From the NCBI RefSeq assembly GCF_000243275.1, contig NZ_CM001437.1:1889882-1953881 (forward strand): a DNA stretch of 64,000 nt. Direction: 5' to 3'. The first letter of the stretch is position 1. Each line of letters starts with the position of its first letter. The DNA comes from Myroides odoratus DSM 2801. GTDB taxonomy: Bacteria > Bacteroidota > Bacteroidia > Flavobacteriales > Flavobacteriaceae. Both the position numbers and the translations under genes were made by a program. The notes beneath the pieces were generated by a model that had not been told where the DNA came from, did no database searches, and was given only the letters and a program-made list of their open reading frames with translations. Shown piece by piece: positions 35,979-45,700 of this stretch.

Positions 35979-35992
35979 AACCCTCAAATATA
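35979..35992 (-). promoter_or_regulatory. -7 box for the Ig-repeat lipoprotein
   Basis: On the minus strand TATATTTG (35985-35992) matches TAnnTTTG, 23 bases before the ATG at 35962. Confidence 0.5.
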
Positions 35993-36041
35993 CAACTTAT
36001 TATAATTATAATTTAAAAATAAATTAACGTAAAAATATTAT

Positions 36042-36557
36042 TTATTTAACAAAATTAAAATGAACAAATAAAAGTCCTCTTTCGCTTGCTTCTATATCTT
36101 CTAATTCAGGTAAGTAGGGCTTCAAATCTTCCTCTACACTTTGTAGTGGAATAGAGACTTGAAGTTTCCCCTCAGCTTTATCTAGGAGTATACTTTTGAA
36201 TTCACGTTTATCTTCTAATACCACACCCAGTTCCTCTAATTTATGGTACCATTTGAAGTTAATGGTCTTGCCTGTACCTTGTGCAAGGAACGTTTTGAAC
36301 TGTCCTGTATAATCTTGATTTAACGTGAGGATATCTTGAGTACCTGCCGGTTGTAAAAGCTCGTATTTTTTTTCAAATCGTACAGGCCCCAACAGCGGTT
36401 TAACCTCAATCGATTCAGGCTTCCATTCACCAATAAGGTGTTTTTGGATGAATTTCGTCCACTCTTTTTCTGCACGCTCTGCTGTATTATCCTCTTCCTT
36501 AGAACACGCAGTACCAAACAAGAGTACCACAGTCAAAATAGCCATCAATTTTTTCAT
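36042..36557 (-). CDS. Lipoprotein of unknown function
   Basis: A 171-residue lipoprotein (lipobox FGTAC, Cys18). I chose the ATG at 36557 because it gives a normal signal peptide (MKKLMAILTVVLLFG); the frame is open for 31 codons upstream, but that extension would put the signal peptide inside the protein and run into the gltX terminator. The mature part is beta-rich with a LIGEWKPESIEV segment near the start that resembles a lipocalin-like domain, weakly. It lies between a lipoprotein gene and gltX. No function can be given. Confidence 0.7.
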   Translation of the reverse strand: MKKLMAILTVVLLFGTACSKEEDNTAERAEKEWTKFIQKHLIGEWKPESIEVKPLLGPVRFEKKYELLQPAGTQDILTLNQDYTGQFKTFLAQGTGKTINFKWYHKLEELGVVLEDKREFKSILLDKAEGKLQVSIPLQSVEEDLKPYLPELEDIEASERGLLFVHFNFVK

Positions 36558-36600
36558 TCCGTATTGATTTATGCCCTTAAAATTACGCATTATTTTTAAC

Positions 36601-36634
36601 AAAAAAAGAGAGCTAACGATGTAGCTCTCTTTCT
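36601..36634 (-). terminator. Terminator after gltX
   Basis: AAAGAGAGCTA (36605-36615) pairs with TAGCTCTCTTT (36622-36632) and a T-run follows on the minus strand. Confidence 0.8.
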
Positions 36635-36636
36635 TT

Positions 36637-38148
36637 TTATATTGTTGCAATTGCTTGCTTGATTCGCTTTAGCGTTTCTTCTTTTCCGATTAATTCAATG
36701 ATTTGAAATAAGTCTGGCCCTTTCAATTCTCCAACCACACATACGCGTAGCGGTTGCATTACTTTCCCCATTCCGATACCTTGTTCATTGATCCAATCTT
36801 TCACTTCTTTTTCAATCGCTGTTGCTTCAAAGCTCGTTATTCCCTCAATTACTTGAGCCACTTGCTGCATCAATCCAGCTGTATCCTCTTTCCAGTTCTT
36901 TAAGGCTTTTGGATCATACGCTGCTGGTGCTTGGAAAAAGAAATCACTTAATTCAAAGAAATCAGAAACAAACGTTGCACGTTCTTTGATTAAAGCTACT
37001 ACTTGTTCTACATAGGCATCTGTTGCTTCAATTCCCTTTTCTTTTAAGATTACTTGGAACGATTGCGCTAGATCTGCGTCTTTTTGCTGTTTTAAATAGT
37101 GCTGGTTGAACCATTTGTTCTTTTCTGGGTCAAATTTCGCCCCTGCTTTATGCACGCGTCCTAGGTCAAATTTTGCTACTAGCTCTTCTAAAGAGAAAAT
37201 TTCCTGATCTGTACCATCATTCCACCCCAACAAAGCTAAAAAGTTAAGCACTGTTTCTGGATAGAATCCTTTTTCGCGATATCCTGATGATTTCTCCCCT
37301 GAAATAGGGTCTTGCCAATCCAATGGAAATACAGGGAATCCCAATTTATCTCCATCGCGCTTAGACAATTTTCCGTTTCCTACTGGTTTTAAGATTAATG
37401 GCAAGTGTGCAAATTTAGGAGCTTCCCATCCGAATGCTTTGTATAGCAATTCATGTAATGGAAGAGAAGGCAACCATTCTTCTCCACGAATCACGTGTGA
37501 CGTTTCCATTAAATGGTCATCCACGATATTCGCTAAGTGATAGGTTGGCATACCATCACTCTTAAATAATACTTTATCGTCTAATAAATTTGTTTCAAAC
37601 TTAATATCACCGCGAATAAGGTCATTCAACAACAAAGTTTCACCTACTGGTGTCTTGAAGCGAATTACATAAGGTACATCTGAAGCAATTAATTGGTCTA
37701 CTTCTTCTTTTGACAAGTTTAAAGACGTTTTTAATTGTTCTCTGTTGCTGTGATTATAGATAAACGTTTGCCCAGCTTCTTCTGCTTTTTTGCGCAATTC
37801 GTCTAATTCTTCTGCTGTATCAAACGCATAATACGCCCATCCTGTTTGAATCAACTGGTCTGCATATTGCTGGTATAAGGCTTTGCGTTCACTTTGTCTG
37901 TAAGGTCCAAACTTTTCGTTTTTTCCCATCGTTTCATCAGGAGAAATACCCAACCATTCCAATGCTTCTAAAATATAGGCTTCTGCTCCAGGAACAAATC
38001 TATTTTGATCTGTATCCTCGATTCTCACATAGAAAACACCGTTATTCTGTTTAGCAAATAAATAATTAAATAATGCTGTTCTAACACCACCAATGTGTAA
38101 AGGTCCTGTAGGACTAGGTGCAAAACGCACGCGAACTTGATTAGCCAT
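36637..38148 (-). CDS. gltX: Glutamate--tRNA ligase
   Basis: A 503-residue class I aminoacyl-tRNA synthetase. The HIGH-type motif is in APSPTGPLHIGGVRTALF (residues 9-26), the KMSKS-type motif in GNGKLSKRDGDKLGF near residue 258, and RIEDTDQNRF lies near residue 45. A helical anticodon-binding domain fills the C-terminal 170 residues. Length is normal. As glnS is present, this enzyme probably charges only tRNA-Glu. It has its own promoter box and terminator. Confidence 0.96.
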   Translation of the reverse strand: MANQVRVRFAPSPTGPLHIGGVRTALFNYLFAKQNNGVFYVRIEDTDQNRFVPGAEAYILEALEWLGISPDETMGKNEKFGPYRQSERKALYQQYADQLIQTGWAYYAFDTAEELDELRKKAEEAGQTFIYNHSNREQLKTSLNLSKEEVDQLIASDVPYVIRFKTPVGETLLLNDLIRGDIKFETNLLDDKVLFKSDGMPTYHLANIVDDHLMETSHVIRGEEWLPSLPLHELLYKAFGWEAPKFAHLPLILKPVGNGKLSKRDGDKLGFPVFPLDWQDPISGEKSSGYREKGFYPETVLNFLALLGWNDGTDQEIFSLEELVAKFDLGRVHKAGAKFDPEKNKWFNQHYLKQQKDADLAQSFQVILKEKGIEATDAYVEQVVALIKERATFVSDFFELSDFFFQAPAAYDPKALKNWKEDTAGLMQQVAQVIEGITSFEATAIEKEVKDWINEQGIGMGKVMQPLRVCVVGELKGPDLFQIIELIGKEETLKRIKQAIATI

Positions 38149-38162
38149 TTTGATTCATTATA

Positions 38163-38176
38163 TTTTTACAAAGATA
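38163..38176 (-). promoter_or_regulatory. -7 box for gltX
   Basis: On the minus strand TATCTTTG (38169-38176) matches TAnnTTTG, 20 bases before the gltX ATG. Confidence 0.5.
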
Positions 38177-38251
38177 CTACAACTATCGTTTTTTATAAAG
38201 TTGTAATGCCTTTAAAATCATTTATAAAATTTAAAACTTTCTTTTTGAGTT

Positions 38252-39550
38252 TTACTGTACACGCTTATCAATAAACGTGATGGGTTTTCTACTTAATGCA
38301 TTAAAAACAATGGGCTGTAAAACTTCCATTTCTTCAAATACTACTTGTGGAGTTACCCTTAATTTAGCACGAAATGTATCTTTAATCTGCTTCATGTATT
38401 CGTCTGAGGTATCGGTACTCACCAGTCGAATGACAATTTCATCCGTTCCAATGTCGTTGGTTTTCACCTCTACCAAGTGCATTTGAATGGATTTGAAGGC
38501 ATTGAGCATATCGTGAATTGCGGGTGGATAAAACGTGGTTCCTTTGTATTTAATCATGTGTTTTTTGCGTCCTTCCACAGGGCCTAAGCGATAGGAATTA
38601 CGACCACAGGAGCAAGGTGTAGCGTGTTTTCGCACCATATCACCTGTTTTAAACCGCACCAAAGGGATCCCTTCGACCCCCAGTGTTGTAATAACTAACT
38701 CACCAAGTTCTCCTTCTTGAACGGGGATATTAGCCTCATCTAAAATTTCGGTAATAATCAATTCTGGGATTACATGCCCCCCTTGATGCAAATGGCACTC
38801 TGTAAAAGCGGCTCCCATTTCTGTTGAGGCATAGGTAGAGAATAGCTCCAACGGCCATTTCTCTAAAATTCGATTAGCTAGAATACTGGGTTGTAAATCT
38901 GCTGTACGCAATGCCTCTCCAATGCATATCACGCCTTGTACACTACTGTTTTTATAATCAATGCCTACTTTTTCTGCATAATCAATGAGTTTCAGTAGGA
39001 AAGAAGGGACTCCAATCAAGTATTTCGGTTGGTACTTCAGAATAGAATCCCACTGCAATTGCGGAATTCCAGCTCCAACACGAATAACACCAGCCCCCAA
39101 TTTACGCAAACCTAAAAAATAAGCTAATCCTGCCATAAATCGGCGATCAATGGTCGTCATGAGTTGCACCGTATCTCCTTTTTGAACACCTGCAATGGTA
39201 AAAGAAGTGGCTTCGTTAAAGGCCAATCGATCTAAATCTTTATCAGTTAATCCAAAAGTTACAGGATCTCCTAATGTCCCGGATGTAGTGGCATAATCTA
39301 TAATTTGAGTTTTGTCCACACAAAAGAAATCATCGTTATTTCTCTGCAAATCGTCTTTGGTAATTAACGGCAATAAGGGAAGATCTTCCAAGGTTTGGAT
39401 GGCTGAAAGATCAACTTGTTGCTCTTGGTACAATTGCTTATAAAAAGGCGAATGTTGGCTGACATAACGCAACACTTCTCTGAGTTTTTGCTCTTGAAAA
39501 TGTTTTATCTCATCAACTGATTGATTCATTACTGACGAATTTAGTTCCAT
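38252..39550 (-). CDS. Phenylacetate-CoA ligase-like AMP-forming enzyme
   Basis: A 432-residue ANL-superfamily ligase of the PaaK type. It has YATTSGTLGDPVTFGLT (P-loop) near residue 87, FSTYASTEMGAAFTECHLHQGGH near 240, and VRFKTGDMVRKHATPCSCGRN near 300, the last with the Cys pair typical of this group. It should activate an aromatic or other carboxylic acid, probably the aryl starter for the polyene, but the substrate is an inference from context. It is the last gene of the minus-strand pigment cluster and overlaps the preceding gene by 10 bases. Confidence 0.85.
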   Translation of the reverse strand: MELNSSVMNQSVDEIKHFQEQKLREVLRYVSQHSPFYKQLYQEQQVDLSAIQTLEDLPLLPLITKDDLQRNNDDFFCVDKTQIIDYATTSGTLGDPVTFGLTDKDLDRLAFNEATSFTIAGVQKGDTVQLMTTIDRRFMAGLAYFLGLRKLGAGVIRVGAGIPQLQWDSILKYQPKYLIGVPSFLLKLIDYAEKVGIDYKNSSVQGVICIGEALRTADLQPSILANRILEKWPLELFSTYASTEMGAAFTECHLHQGGHVIPELIITEILDEANIPVQEGELGELVITTLGVEGIPLVRFKTGDMVRKHATPCSCGRNSYRLGPVEGRKKHMIKYKGTTFYPPAIHDMLNAFKSIQMHLVEVKTNDIGTDEIVIRLVSTDTSDEYMKQIKDTFRAKLRVTPQVVFEEMEVLQPIVFNALSRKPITFIDKRVQ

Positions 39551-41208
39551 TTTCTATTTATTTTTTTGAGGTATTTCTTTATTTCTTTTTCGGCATGCAC
39601 CGTTGTCACTTCTTTGGTCAAGGCTTGTTCAAAAGCTTCTCTGGCCAATTGATATTCTTTTTGGTTGTAGTAATATACACCTGCGCGATAATAAACCAAC
39701 CAATACTCAGGATTCAATTGCTGATAAGCTTTAAGCGTCGCTGCCTCTATTTTTTCATTATGCTTTATCTGCTGCTCTATCACGCGATTTTCTTTTCTGA
39801 ATGTTTCATAATCTGCATACGCCTTGGTATGTATAAAAGGATCCTCAGCAATCGTAAGACTATCAATAGCGTACGAATGCACTTCTTCAAAGGTATTCGA
39901 AAAAACAGTATTGAGGTCATAAGCTACGAACTCCCCTAATTGATAAGGGTTAGAGGATACCCACACGAGGCGTTTTTCAGGTTGAAAAATAATACCGTGA
40001 TGGGCAAGGAGTTGATTTAGGGCTTTCTCGTTGCCATATCCTAATGCTTTGCTGTCTAATCCTTCCGTATTCCGCAGTAAATGTGCCATCTTTAACGGAG
40101 ACAATTGATGTTCTTCGTCCACAATTTCCTTTATTTTCTCCCAACGATATTGTGAATGACTTTCTTCAATTTGTTTGCGGTTGCGCTTATCTTTGGCAAA
40201 AGCTTCGCTTTGGAAGTGATTGGAACAGATCACCGAGGATACATTAGGCATATCATACACACCAAAATTTTTAGGTGCTATTTCAATAATAATGGCCTTT
40301 TGATCATGGGCACTCCCCACTAAAATCGATTCAGAAACGAAAACTTCTTTCTTTTGAGCAATGGCAATTGCTTCTTCAATTGTTGAGGCATATTGTAAAA
40401 TTTCACGTGCTACAACAGAAATTGGTGTTTTTGCTTTTAGTGGTATAGCCGATTTCCCAGCATTTAACGTCACGGTTAAACCTTCTTGATTCATACCTGA
40501 GACAACCCCTGTCATGCCGCCCCAAGTCACAGACATAAACGCATGTCCTTGATTAGGTTTGACAAAAGCGATAATTTTATTTTCTGCGAATTCATCTCCT
40601 GCATAAAAATCAAAGTTACGCCCAATAAGCAATCCTCCATCTTCCGAATGCTCTCCCCAAACAGCCAAAGAAGAACAGCCCACAAGAGCTAGATCTTGAA
40701 ACGCATGTCCAATATCATGCGCGCCGTGCAAATACAGGTTTCGATGATAGGCATCCCCTAGATAAGCAAAGCGATCACTGGCATATTGAGATACGCCGTA
40801 AATTTCAGTTTTAAACTCTTCTGGAATATAACGATACAGATGTCTGTTGTAAAATTTAAGCATTTTGACCAACATCTTTTGTTTGAAAGCGGAGGGTACA
40901 AATTCCTCTACTTTAGCAAAAAAAACGGTTTCTTGCTTTTGATATAGTTTTTGTGTCAAAGCACCCGTTTGCAATCCAATTTGATAGGGATCTCCTTGTA
41001 CATACAGCTCCCATAGTTTTTGTTTATTTTGATAAAGATACGCTTGTGTTGTAATTTTCAACGTATCGGTATCATAAGACAATCGAGGCACAATTGTGTC
41101 GTATTTTTCAATAGGCGGAAAGTCTTTGAGTCCCTTTTTAATTCCACAATTCGCAACCAATACAGCCAGTAGAATTAACCCGATTATTCTATGTGTGTAT
41201 TGCATCAT
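39541..41208 (-). CDS. C45-type acyltransferase/hydrolase lipoprotein with TPR tail
   Basis: A 555-residue lipoprotein (LVANC, Cys21) with a peptidase C45/acyl-CoA:6-APA acyltransferase-like domain. Cys178 in ALVGCSSLAVWGE would be the N-terminal nucleophile after self-cleavage, followed by GLLIGRNFDFY and the VTWGGMTGVVSGMNQEGLTVTLN stretch conserved in NTN-type hydrolases. The last 60 residues (about 490-550) look like one or two TPR units. In the pigment cluster it could join or cleave an ester or amide bond, for example between the polyene and the resorcinol part. This is inference. The gene overlaps both neighbours. Confidence 0.82.
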   Translation of the reverse strand: MMQYTHRIIGLILLAVLVANCGIKKGLKDFPPIEKYDTIVPRLSYDTDTLKITTQAYLYQNKQKLWELYVQGDPYQIGLQTGALTQKLYQKQETVFFAKVEEFVPSAFKQKMLVKMLKFYNRHLYRYIPEEFKTEIYGVSQYASDRFAYLGDAYHRNLYLHGAHDIGHAFQDLALVGCSSLAVWGEHSEDGGLLIGRNFDFYAGDEFAENKIIAFVKPNQGHAFMSVTWGGMTGVVSGMNQEGLTVTLNAGKSAIPLKAKTPISVVAREILQYASTIEEAIAIAQKKEVFVSESILVGSAHDQKAIIIEIAPKNFGVYDMPNVSSVICSNHFQSEAFAKDKRNRKQIEESHSQYRWEKIKEIVDEEHQLSPLKMAHLLRNTEGLDSKALGYGNEKALNQLLAHHGIIFQPEKRLVWVSSNPYQLGEFVAYDLNTVFSNTFEEVHSYAIDSLTIAEDPFIHTKAYADYETFRKENRVIEQQIKHNEKIEAATLKAYQQLNPEYWLVYYRAGVYYYNQKEYQLAREAFEQALTKEVTTVHAEKEIKKYLKKINRKWN

Positions 41209-42727
41209 CTCGATATTGATTTAATTTTTGCATCAAAATATCCCTATCAATCATTTCCATACAAGTTACAAAAGCACCGATTGTTACCCCCATAATTCCG
41301 TGCATTCGCACATTTTGTCCACTGAAGAACAGATTGCCTATTTTGGAACGCGGGGAAATAAACGTTTTCATTGGGCTATTCGCATCCTTAATAAACCCAT
41401 ACATATTTCCCTTTTCTGATCCGATAAAATCGCGATAGGTTAGTGGAGTTGAGGTATATATTCCTTGGATAGCCTCTCGAATCCCGGGGTATATTTTTTC
41501 GAGCTTTTGAATGATCAATTCTGCTTTTTCGGCTTTAAATTGCTCATACGATTCCTCGCGCTGTTTCAACGCTTTGATGGTGGATACATTATGGGTTTGC
41601 TCCCAGGGTTCTACTTCGGAAAAATCCATATACGTCATTGCCGTCATGCTATCAGCGAACGTTTGTTCTGTCTTATTTGCATTCATCGAAGCAACCACTA
41701 AATTGGGCCAATTTGCCTTGCATTTTCCATTGGTATCCCAAATATCAGCTGTACTGTTATAATGGTAAATATTGTTGTTATAATAAGGAAATTGGTCTTT
41801 TTTAAAGACAATATACAGGGAAAAAACAGAGGTTACTTCTTCCAAGCTCATGATTCGCTTGACAAAAGGTTTCGAAAAATGATTAGGCCCCACCATTCGA
41901 ATGGTTTGTTTCAAATTGATATTGGAGATGAATTGTTCTCCTATAAAAATTTTGCCTTCTTTGGTTTTACAATTTGTAATTCGCTCTCCATCAAATTCAA
42001 AATCTACTACTTCTGTATTTTTATAAACCTCACCACCATATTGCTTTAATTCAGCAATGAGTAATTTACTAATTTGACTCCCACCATTGATACAACGCCA
42101 TGCACTTTGAATATACGAATTCACAGTCAACGCATGGACATAGAGTGGTGTTTTTTCTTTGTTGGCTACATAAAGAAAATTAGACCCAACTAGTACCGCT
42201 TTTAAGCGTTCATTGGTTGTAATTTCATTGAGGAAATCATCTAATTTATAGGATACAATTTGATCATTATAACCAGTTCCTTGTTCTAAATTATACATGG
42301 GAAAACTATCGCAAATCGCTTGGATTTTCTCAATGTATTGACGCAAAGCTGGCTCTTCCTCTGGAAAATGAACCAATAATTGCTGTACAAAGTTTTCATA
42401 CCCCTGTCCGTGCGGATACTGGATCATGTCGTCGCCAAAAGAAATCAAATCATACCCGTTGAGGTCCATTTGCTTCAATTTTAGCTTATCCATAATGCCT
42501 AAGTAAGAAAAGTACTTGTATAAATTCTGTCCTTTCTCTAATCCACCAATATAGTGTACGCCCGTATCGAAAATGGATTTCTCTCTTGAAAAAGTCTGTA
42601 AATTGCCTCCATATTGGTTGTTTTTTTCCAATACGCATACTTTCTTACCTTCTTTGGCAAGAATAACAGCAGAGGCCAATCCGCCAATTCCACTTCCAAT
42701 AATGACTACATCATATTTATTTTCCAT
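41189..42727 (-). CDS. FAD-dependent oxidoreductase (phytoene desaturase/retinol saturase-like)
   Basis: A 512-residue protein with an N-terminal FAD-binding motif DVVIIGSGIGGLASAVILAKEG (the GxGxxG lies at about residues 9-14), then LEKNNQYGGNLQTF and a C-terminal FFSGQNVRMHGIMGVTIGAF segment near 480. These match carotenoid-desaturase-like enzymes. I chose the ATG at 42727; a TTG start 24 bases earlier is possible but less likely. The gene overlaps the MMPL-fusion stop by 11 bases. It may oxidise or reduce the polyene chain or the aromatic head group. Confidence 0.9.
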   Translation of the reverse strand: MENKYDVVIIGSGIGGLASAVILAKEGKKVCVLEKNNQYGGNLQTFSREKSIFDTGVHYIGGLEKGQNLYKYFSYLGIMDKLKLKQMDLNGYDLISFGDDMIQYPHGQGYENFVQQLLVHFPEEEPALRQYIEKIQAICDSFPMYNLEQGTGYNDQIVSYKLDDFLNEITTNERLKAVLVGSNFLYVANKEKTPLYVHALTVNSYIQSAWRCINGGSQISKLLIAELKQYGGEVYKNTEVVDFEFDGERITNCKTKEGKIFIGEQFISNINLKQTIRMVGPNHFSKPFVKRIMSLEEVTSVFSLYIVFKKDQFPYYNNNIYHYNSTADIWDTNGKCKANWPNLVVASMNANKTEQTFADSMTAMTYMDFSEVEPWEQTHNVSTIKALKQREESYEQFKAEKAELIIQKLEKIYPGIREAIQGIYTSTPLTYRDFIGSEKGNMYGFIKDANSPMKTFISPRSKIGNLFFSGQNVRMHGIMGVTIGAFVTCMEMIDRDILMQKLNQYRDDAIHT

Positions 42728-45700
42728 CGTGTACCTTATTCCAAACGACAACGTAGTTGTTTTCCGTTATTTTTGTAAATCCTTCATACGTTTCTAGCAG
42801 CACTCCTGCTTTTTTCAGCACAATGATAGTCTGATAATGTGCAATAAAATCAGTGGTTAACGTGGTATTTACACTACTCACTAAGAGTGTCTCACATTTG
42901 CTTTGTACCTCTAAAGTATCCCCGTAGTGGATCTTCCTTTTCTTAACAATATAAAGTGTATTAGCTACCTCGCGGTGTTCTTTATCCGCAATATAGCTGT
43001 ATATTTTTCGCTTGCTTTGTTGCAAGGTCAATAGCATATTCAATTGTCCGTAATCGTCCGCAATATGATGGATACCTCCTTCTGCAGGCAAGTGTTGATT
43101 TACTTCAAAGTAAAATTTGCGGTATAGTTTATAATCTGCTTTAACTGCTTTCACTACATAAGGAAACTTATATAGATACGCCCAGAATACTTTTTTCTTA
43201 AAGTAATCTACATCTTCTAGTTCTGTTCTTATTTGGGCAAATTCAGCTTTAAAATGCTTACTAATGGCTTTTGTTCGCTGTGTATAAGTCGTGCCAAATG
43301 AAGCATCATTATGCGGAATTCGCTTGCCAACCGTGGCTATAATATGCCCATCATAAATGATATAATCTCCTTTGGGTATAGTTTCTGAATTACCGTGAAT
43401 ATAAACTGGTACAACATCTAATTGCAAGGTTTCGGCTAAGAAAAAAGCCCCTTTATGGAAGCGTTGCACTACATTGGAATGTGAACGGGTACCTTCTGGA
43501 AAAATCATTAAAGAAAAGCCCATTTCTACTCTTTTCTTTAGGTGATCAATGCTGTTATCTACACCTTCAGAAACGCGATAAAAACCTGCGGACTGAATAG
43601 CTTTTCCGAAGATAGGGGATTTATACACCCAATCGTTTACAAGATATACTACATTAGGATAAACCATCCCCATCACTAACGAATCTAAAAAAGAGGTGTG
43701 ATTGGCAATTATAATTGCTGGTTTTTCAAAGGTTTCCTTATGTGGGTTTCGCACTTTTTTACGCACAAAAGCATTCAGGTACAAAACAGAGGTCATATAC
43801 CAATGCATTCCCTTGCTGAACATACGCAATTTGGTTCGTTCTTTACCAGGGGCTACTAGTAAGAATACTTTAGACAGCATCGAATACAAAAATCCAAATA
43901 CTCCAAAGTATAGGAAAGACACCATGCTGTGTAATAACAAACGCAACGTAATTGGCGAATTGCCTTTCTGTTGTCTGTTGACAAAACATATTTTAAACAG
44001 ACGCGGATAAATGACAAAGGCATTGATTGCTGCAACACTCATTCCGATAATGGAAACAAAAGAAATTGATTTCAATGCAGGATGTTTTGCAAATACCAAT
44101 GTTCCAACGGCTAACAAAGTAGTCAATACGGCTAAAATAATAGAAGCGCGATAGGTTGGCATACTTTCTTCTCCTGTGGTATATTCTTTCTGCAGGGCAT
44201 TGGTAATGAAAATAGTAAAATCAACACCTTGTCCAAAAATAATGGTACAAACGATGGTACTAAAAATATTGAATTCAATATGGAATAATCCCATCAATCC
44301 CGCTGTGATTAATCCCGTAATAACAATGGGAATCATGGAGACAATAACCAATTCAATTCTTCTAAAGAACAGCCATAAGATAGCAAATACTGCTAAAAAA
44401 GAATAGTTGACTAAGTCATTAAAATCGTTGACAATATTCCCTAAAAACGTTTCATTCATTTCTTTTCGATCAATCACAATAAAATGATCCGAAGAAGGGA
44501 ATTGTTCCATGAAAGCTTGTCTGTGTTCTTCTGGTAATTTGACTACCGTGCTGAGGGTATAATGTCCATTTTTCTCGATTAAAAACTCATCTATAATCTG
44601 TGGATTTAAGTCTGAATAGTCTTTAATTCCAATGGGTTCAAACTTGTTATGCAACAAGGCGAAAAAGGGTTGATATGCCGTTTCGTTAAAACCGTATTTT
44701 GCTCCTTCGTATTTGAATTGGTCAATGAATTGGTTGGCCTTCTTTTTGGACCAGAAATGCTCCCATTGAGCAATTTTGGCACGTTGTTGTTGGGTTGATA
44801 GTACAAAATCACCCAAGGAACTAAAGTGTAAAATCTCTCCTTTTGCTTTGGCTTGTTCCAATTGCTTCGCCAAAGCTACGTTTTGCTCCACAACTTGTTC
44901 GATATCTTCTCCAAAACACGTTAAGTACAGTGATTTTGAGCCACTGTCAACCGTCGATTCTAGTTTTTGTTCCGCTTGTTTTAATTCTTCTGGGAAATAA
45001 TTCAACGAGGATAAATCGCTATTAAATTTGACGTTTTTAAACGTAAATAAACTGATAAGTATGATCAATCCACACAGCCCAAGCAATACTTTGCTTTGGT
45101 CAAAAGGAAAGTGAGCTATTTTATCTAAAAGGGAACTTGACTGATTGAGTCTGTCTTTCGCTGAAGGTTTATATAAATGAGGAATTAATAAAAGCGAGAT
45201 GATTCCAGCTCCCATTACCGTAATAGAGGCAAAAACACCTAAATCTCTCAATGCTTCGGAGTGTACAAAAACCAAGCATAAAAAGGCAATAGCTGTTGTA
45301 GAGGCGCTCATCATGATAGGATTTGTAATTTCTTGATATAGCACTTTAATATCATTACAATGTTTGTAATGTGTCATGATATGCAGGGCATAGTCAATGG
45401 TAATTCCAATTAATATTGCACCAATACTCAAGGAAATAGCCGAGATAGTATCTGTCATAAAATACAAGAAGAACAAGGCAACTAGCGCGCTAATAAAAGT
45501 GGGAATAAAGAGAATAACAGGAATTGTTATTCGTCTGTAAAAGGCAATGAGCAACAGCATCAAAACAGTGATGGAGATTGCTACAGTTTGCTGAATATCG
45601 CTTTTAATTTGCGTTGCATTGGCAACGGCTACAAAAGAAGCACCAAAATAATCTATTGTAACTTGCTCTTGTTTGTGGTTAAATTCTTCTTTTATTCCGT

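Noticed and set aside
42727..42751. TTG start that would lengthen the FAD oxidoreductase by 8 codons
   Set aside because: The ATG at 42727 gives the usual short run before the GxGxxG motif; the extra residues are just another frame of the MMPL gene end.
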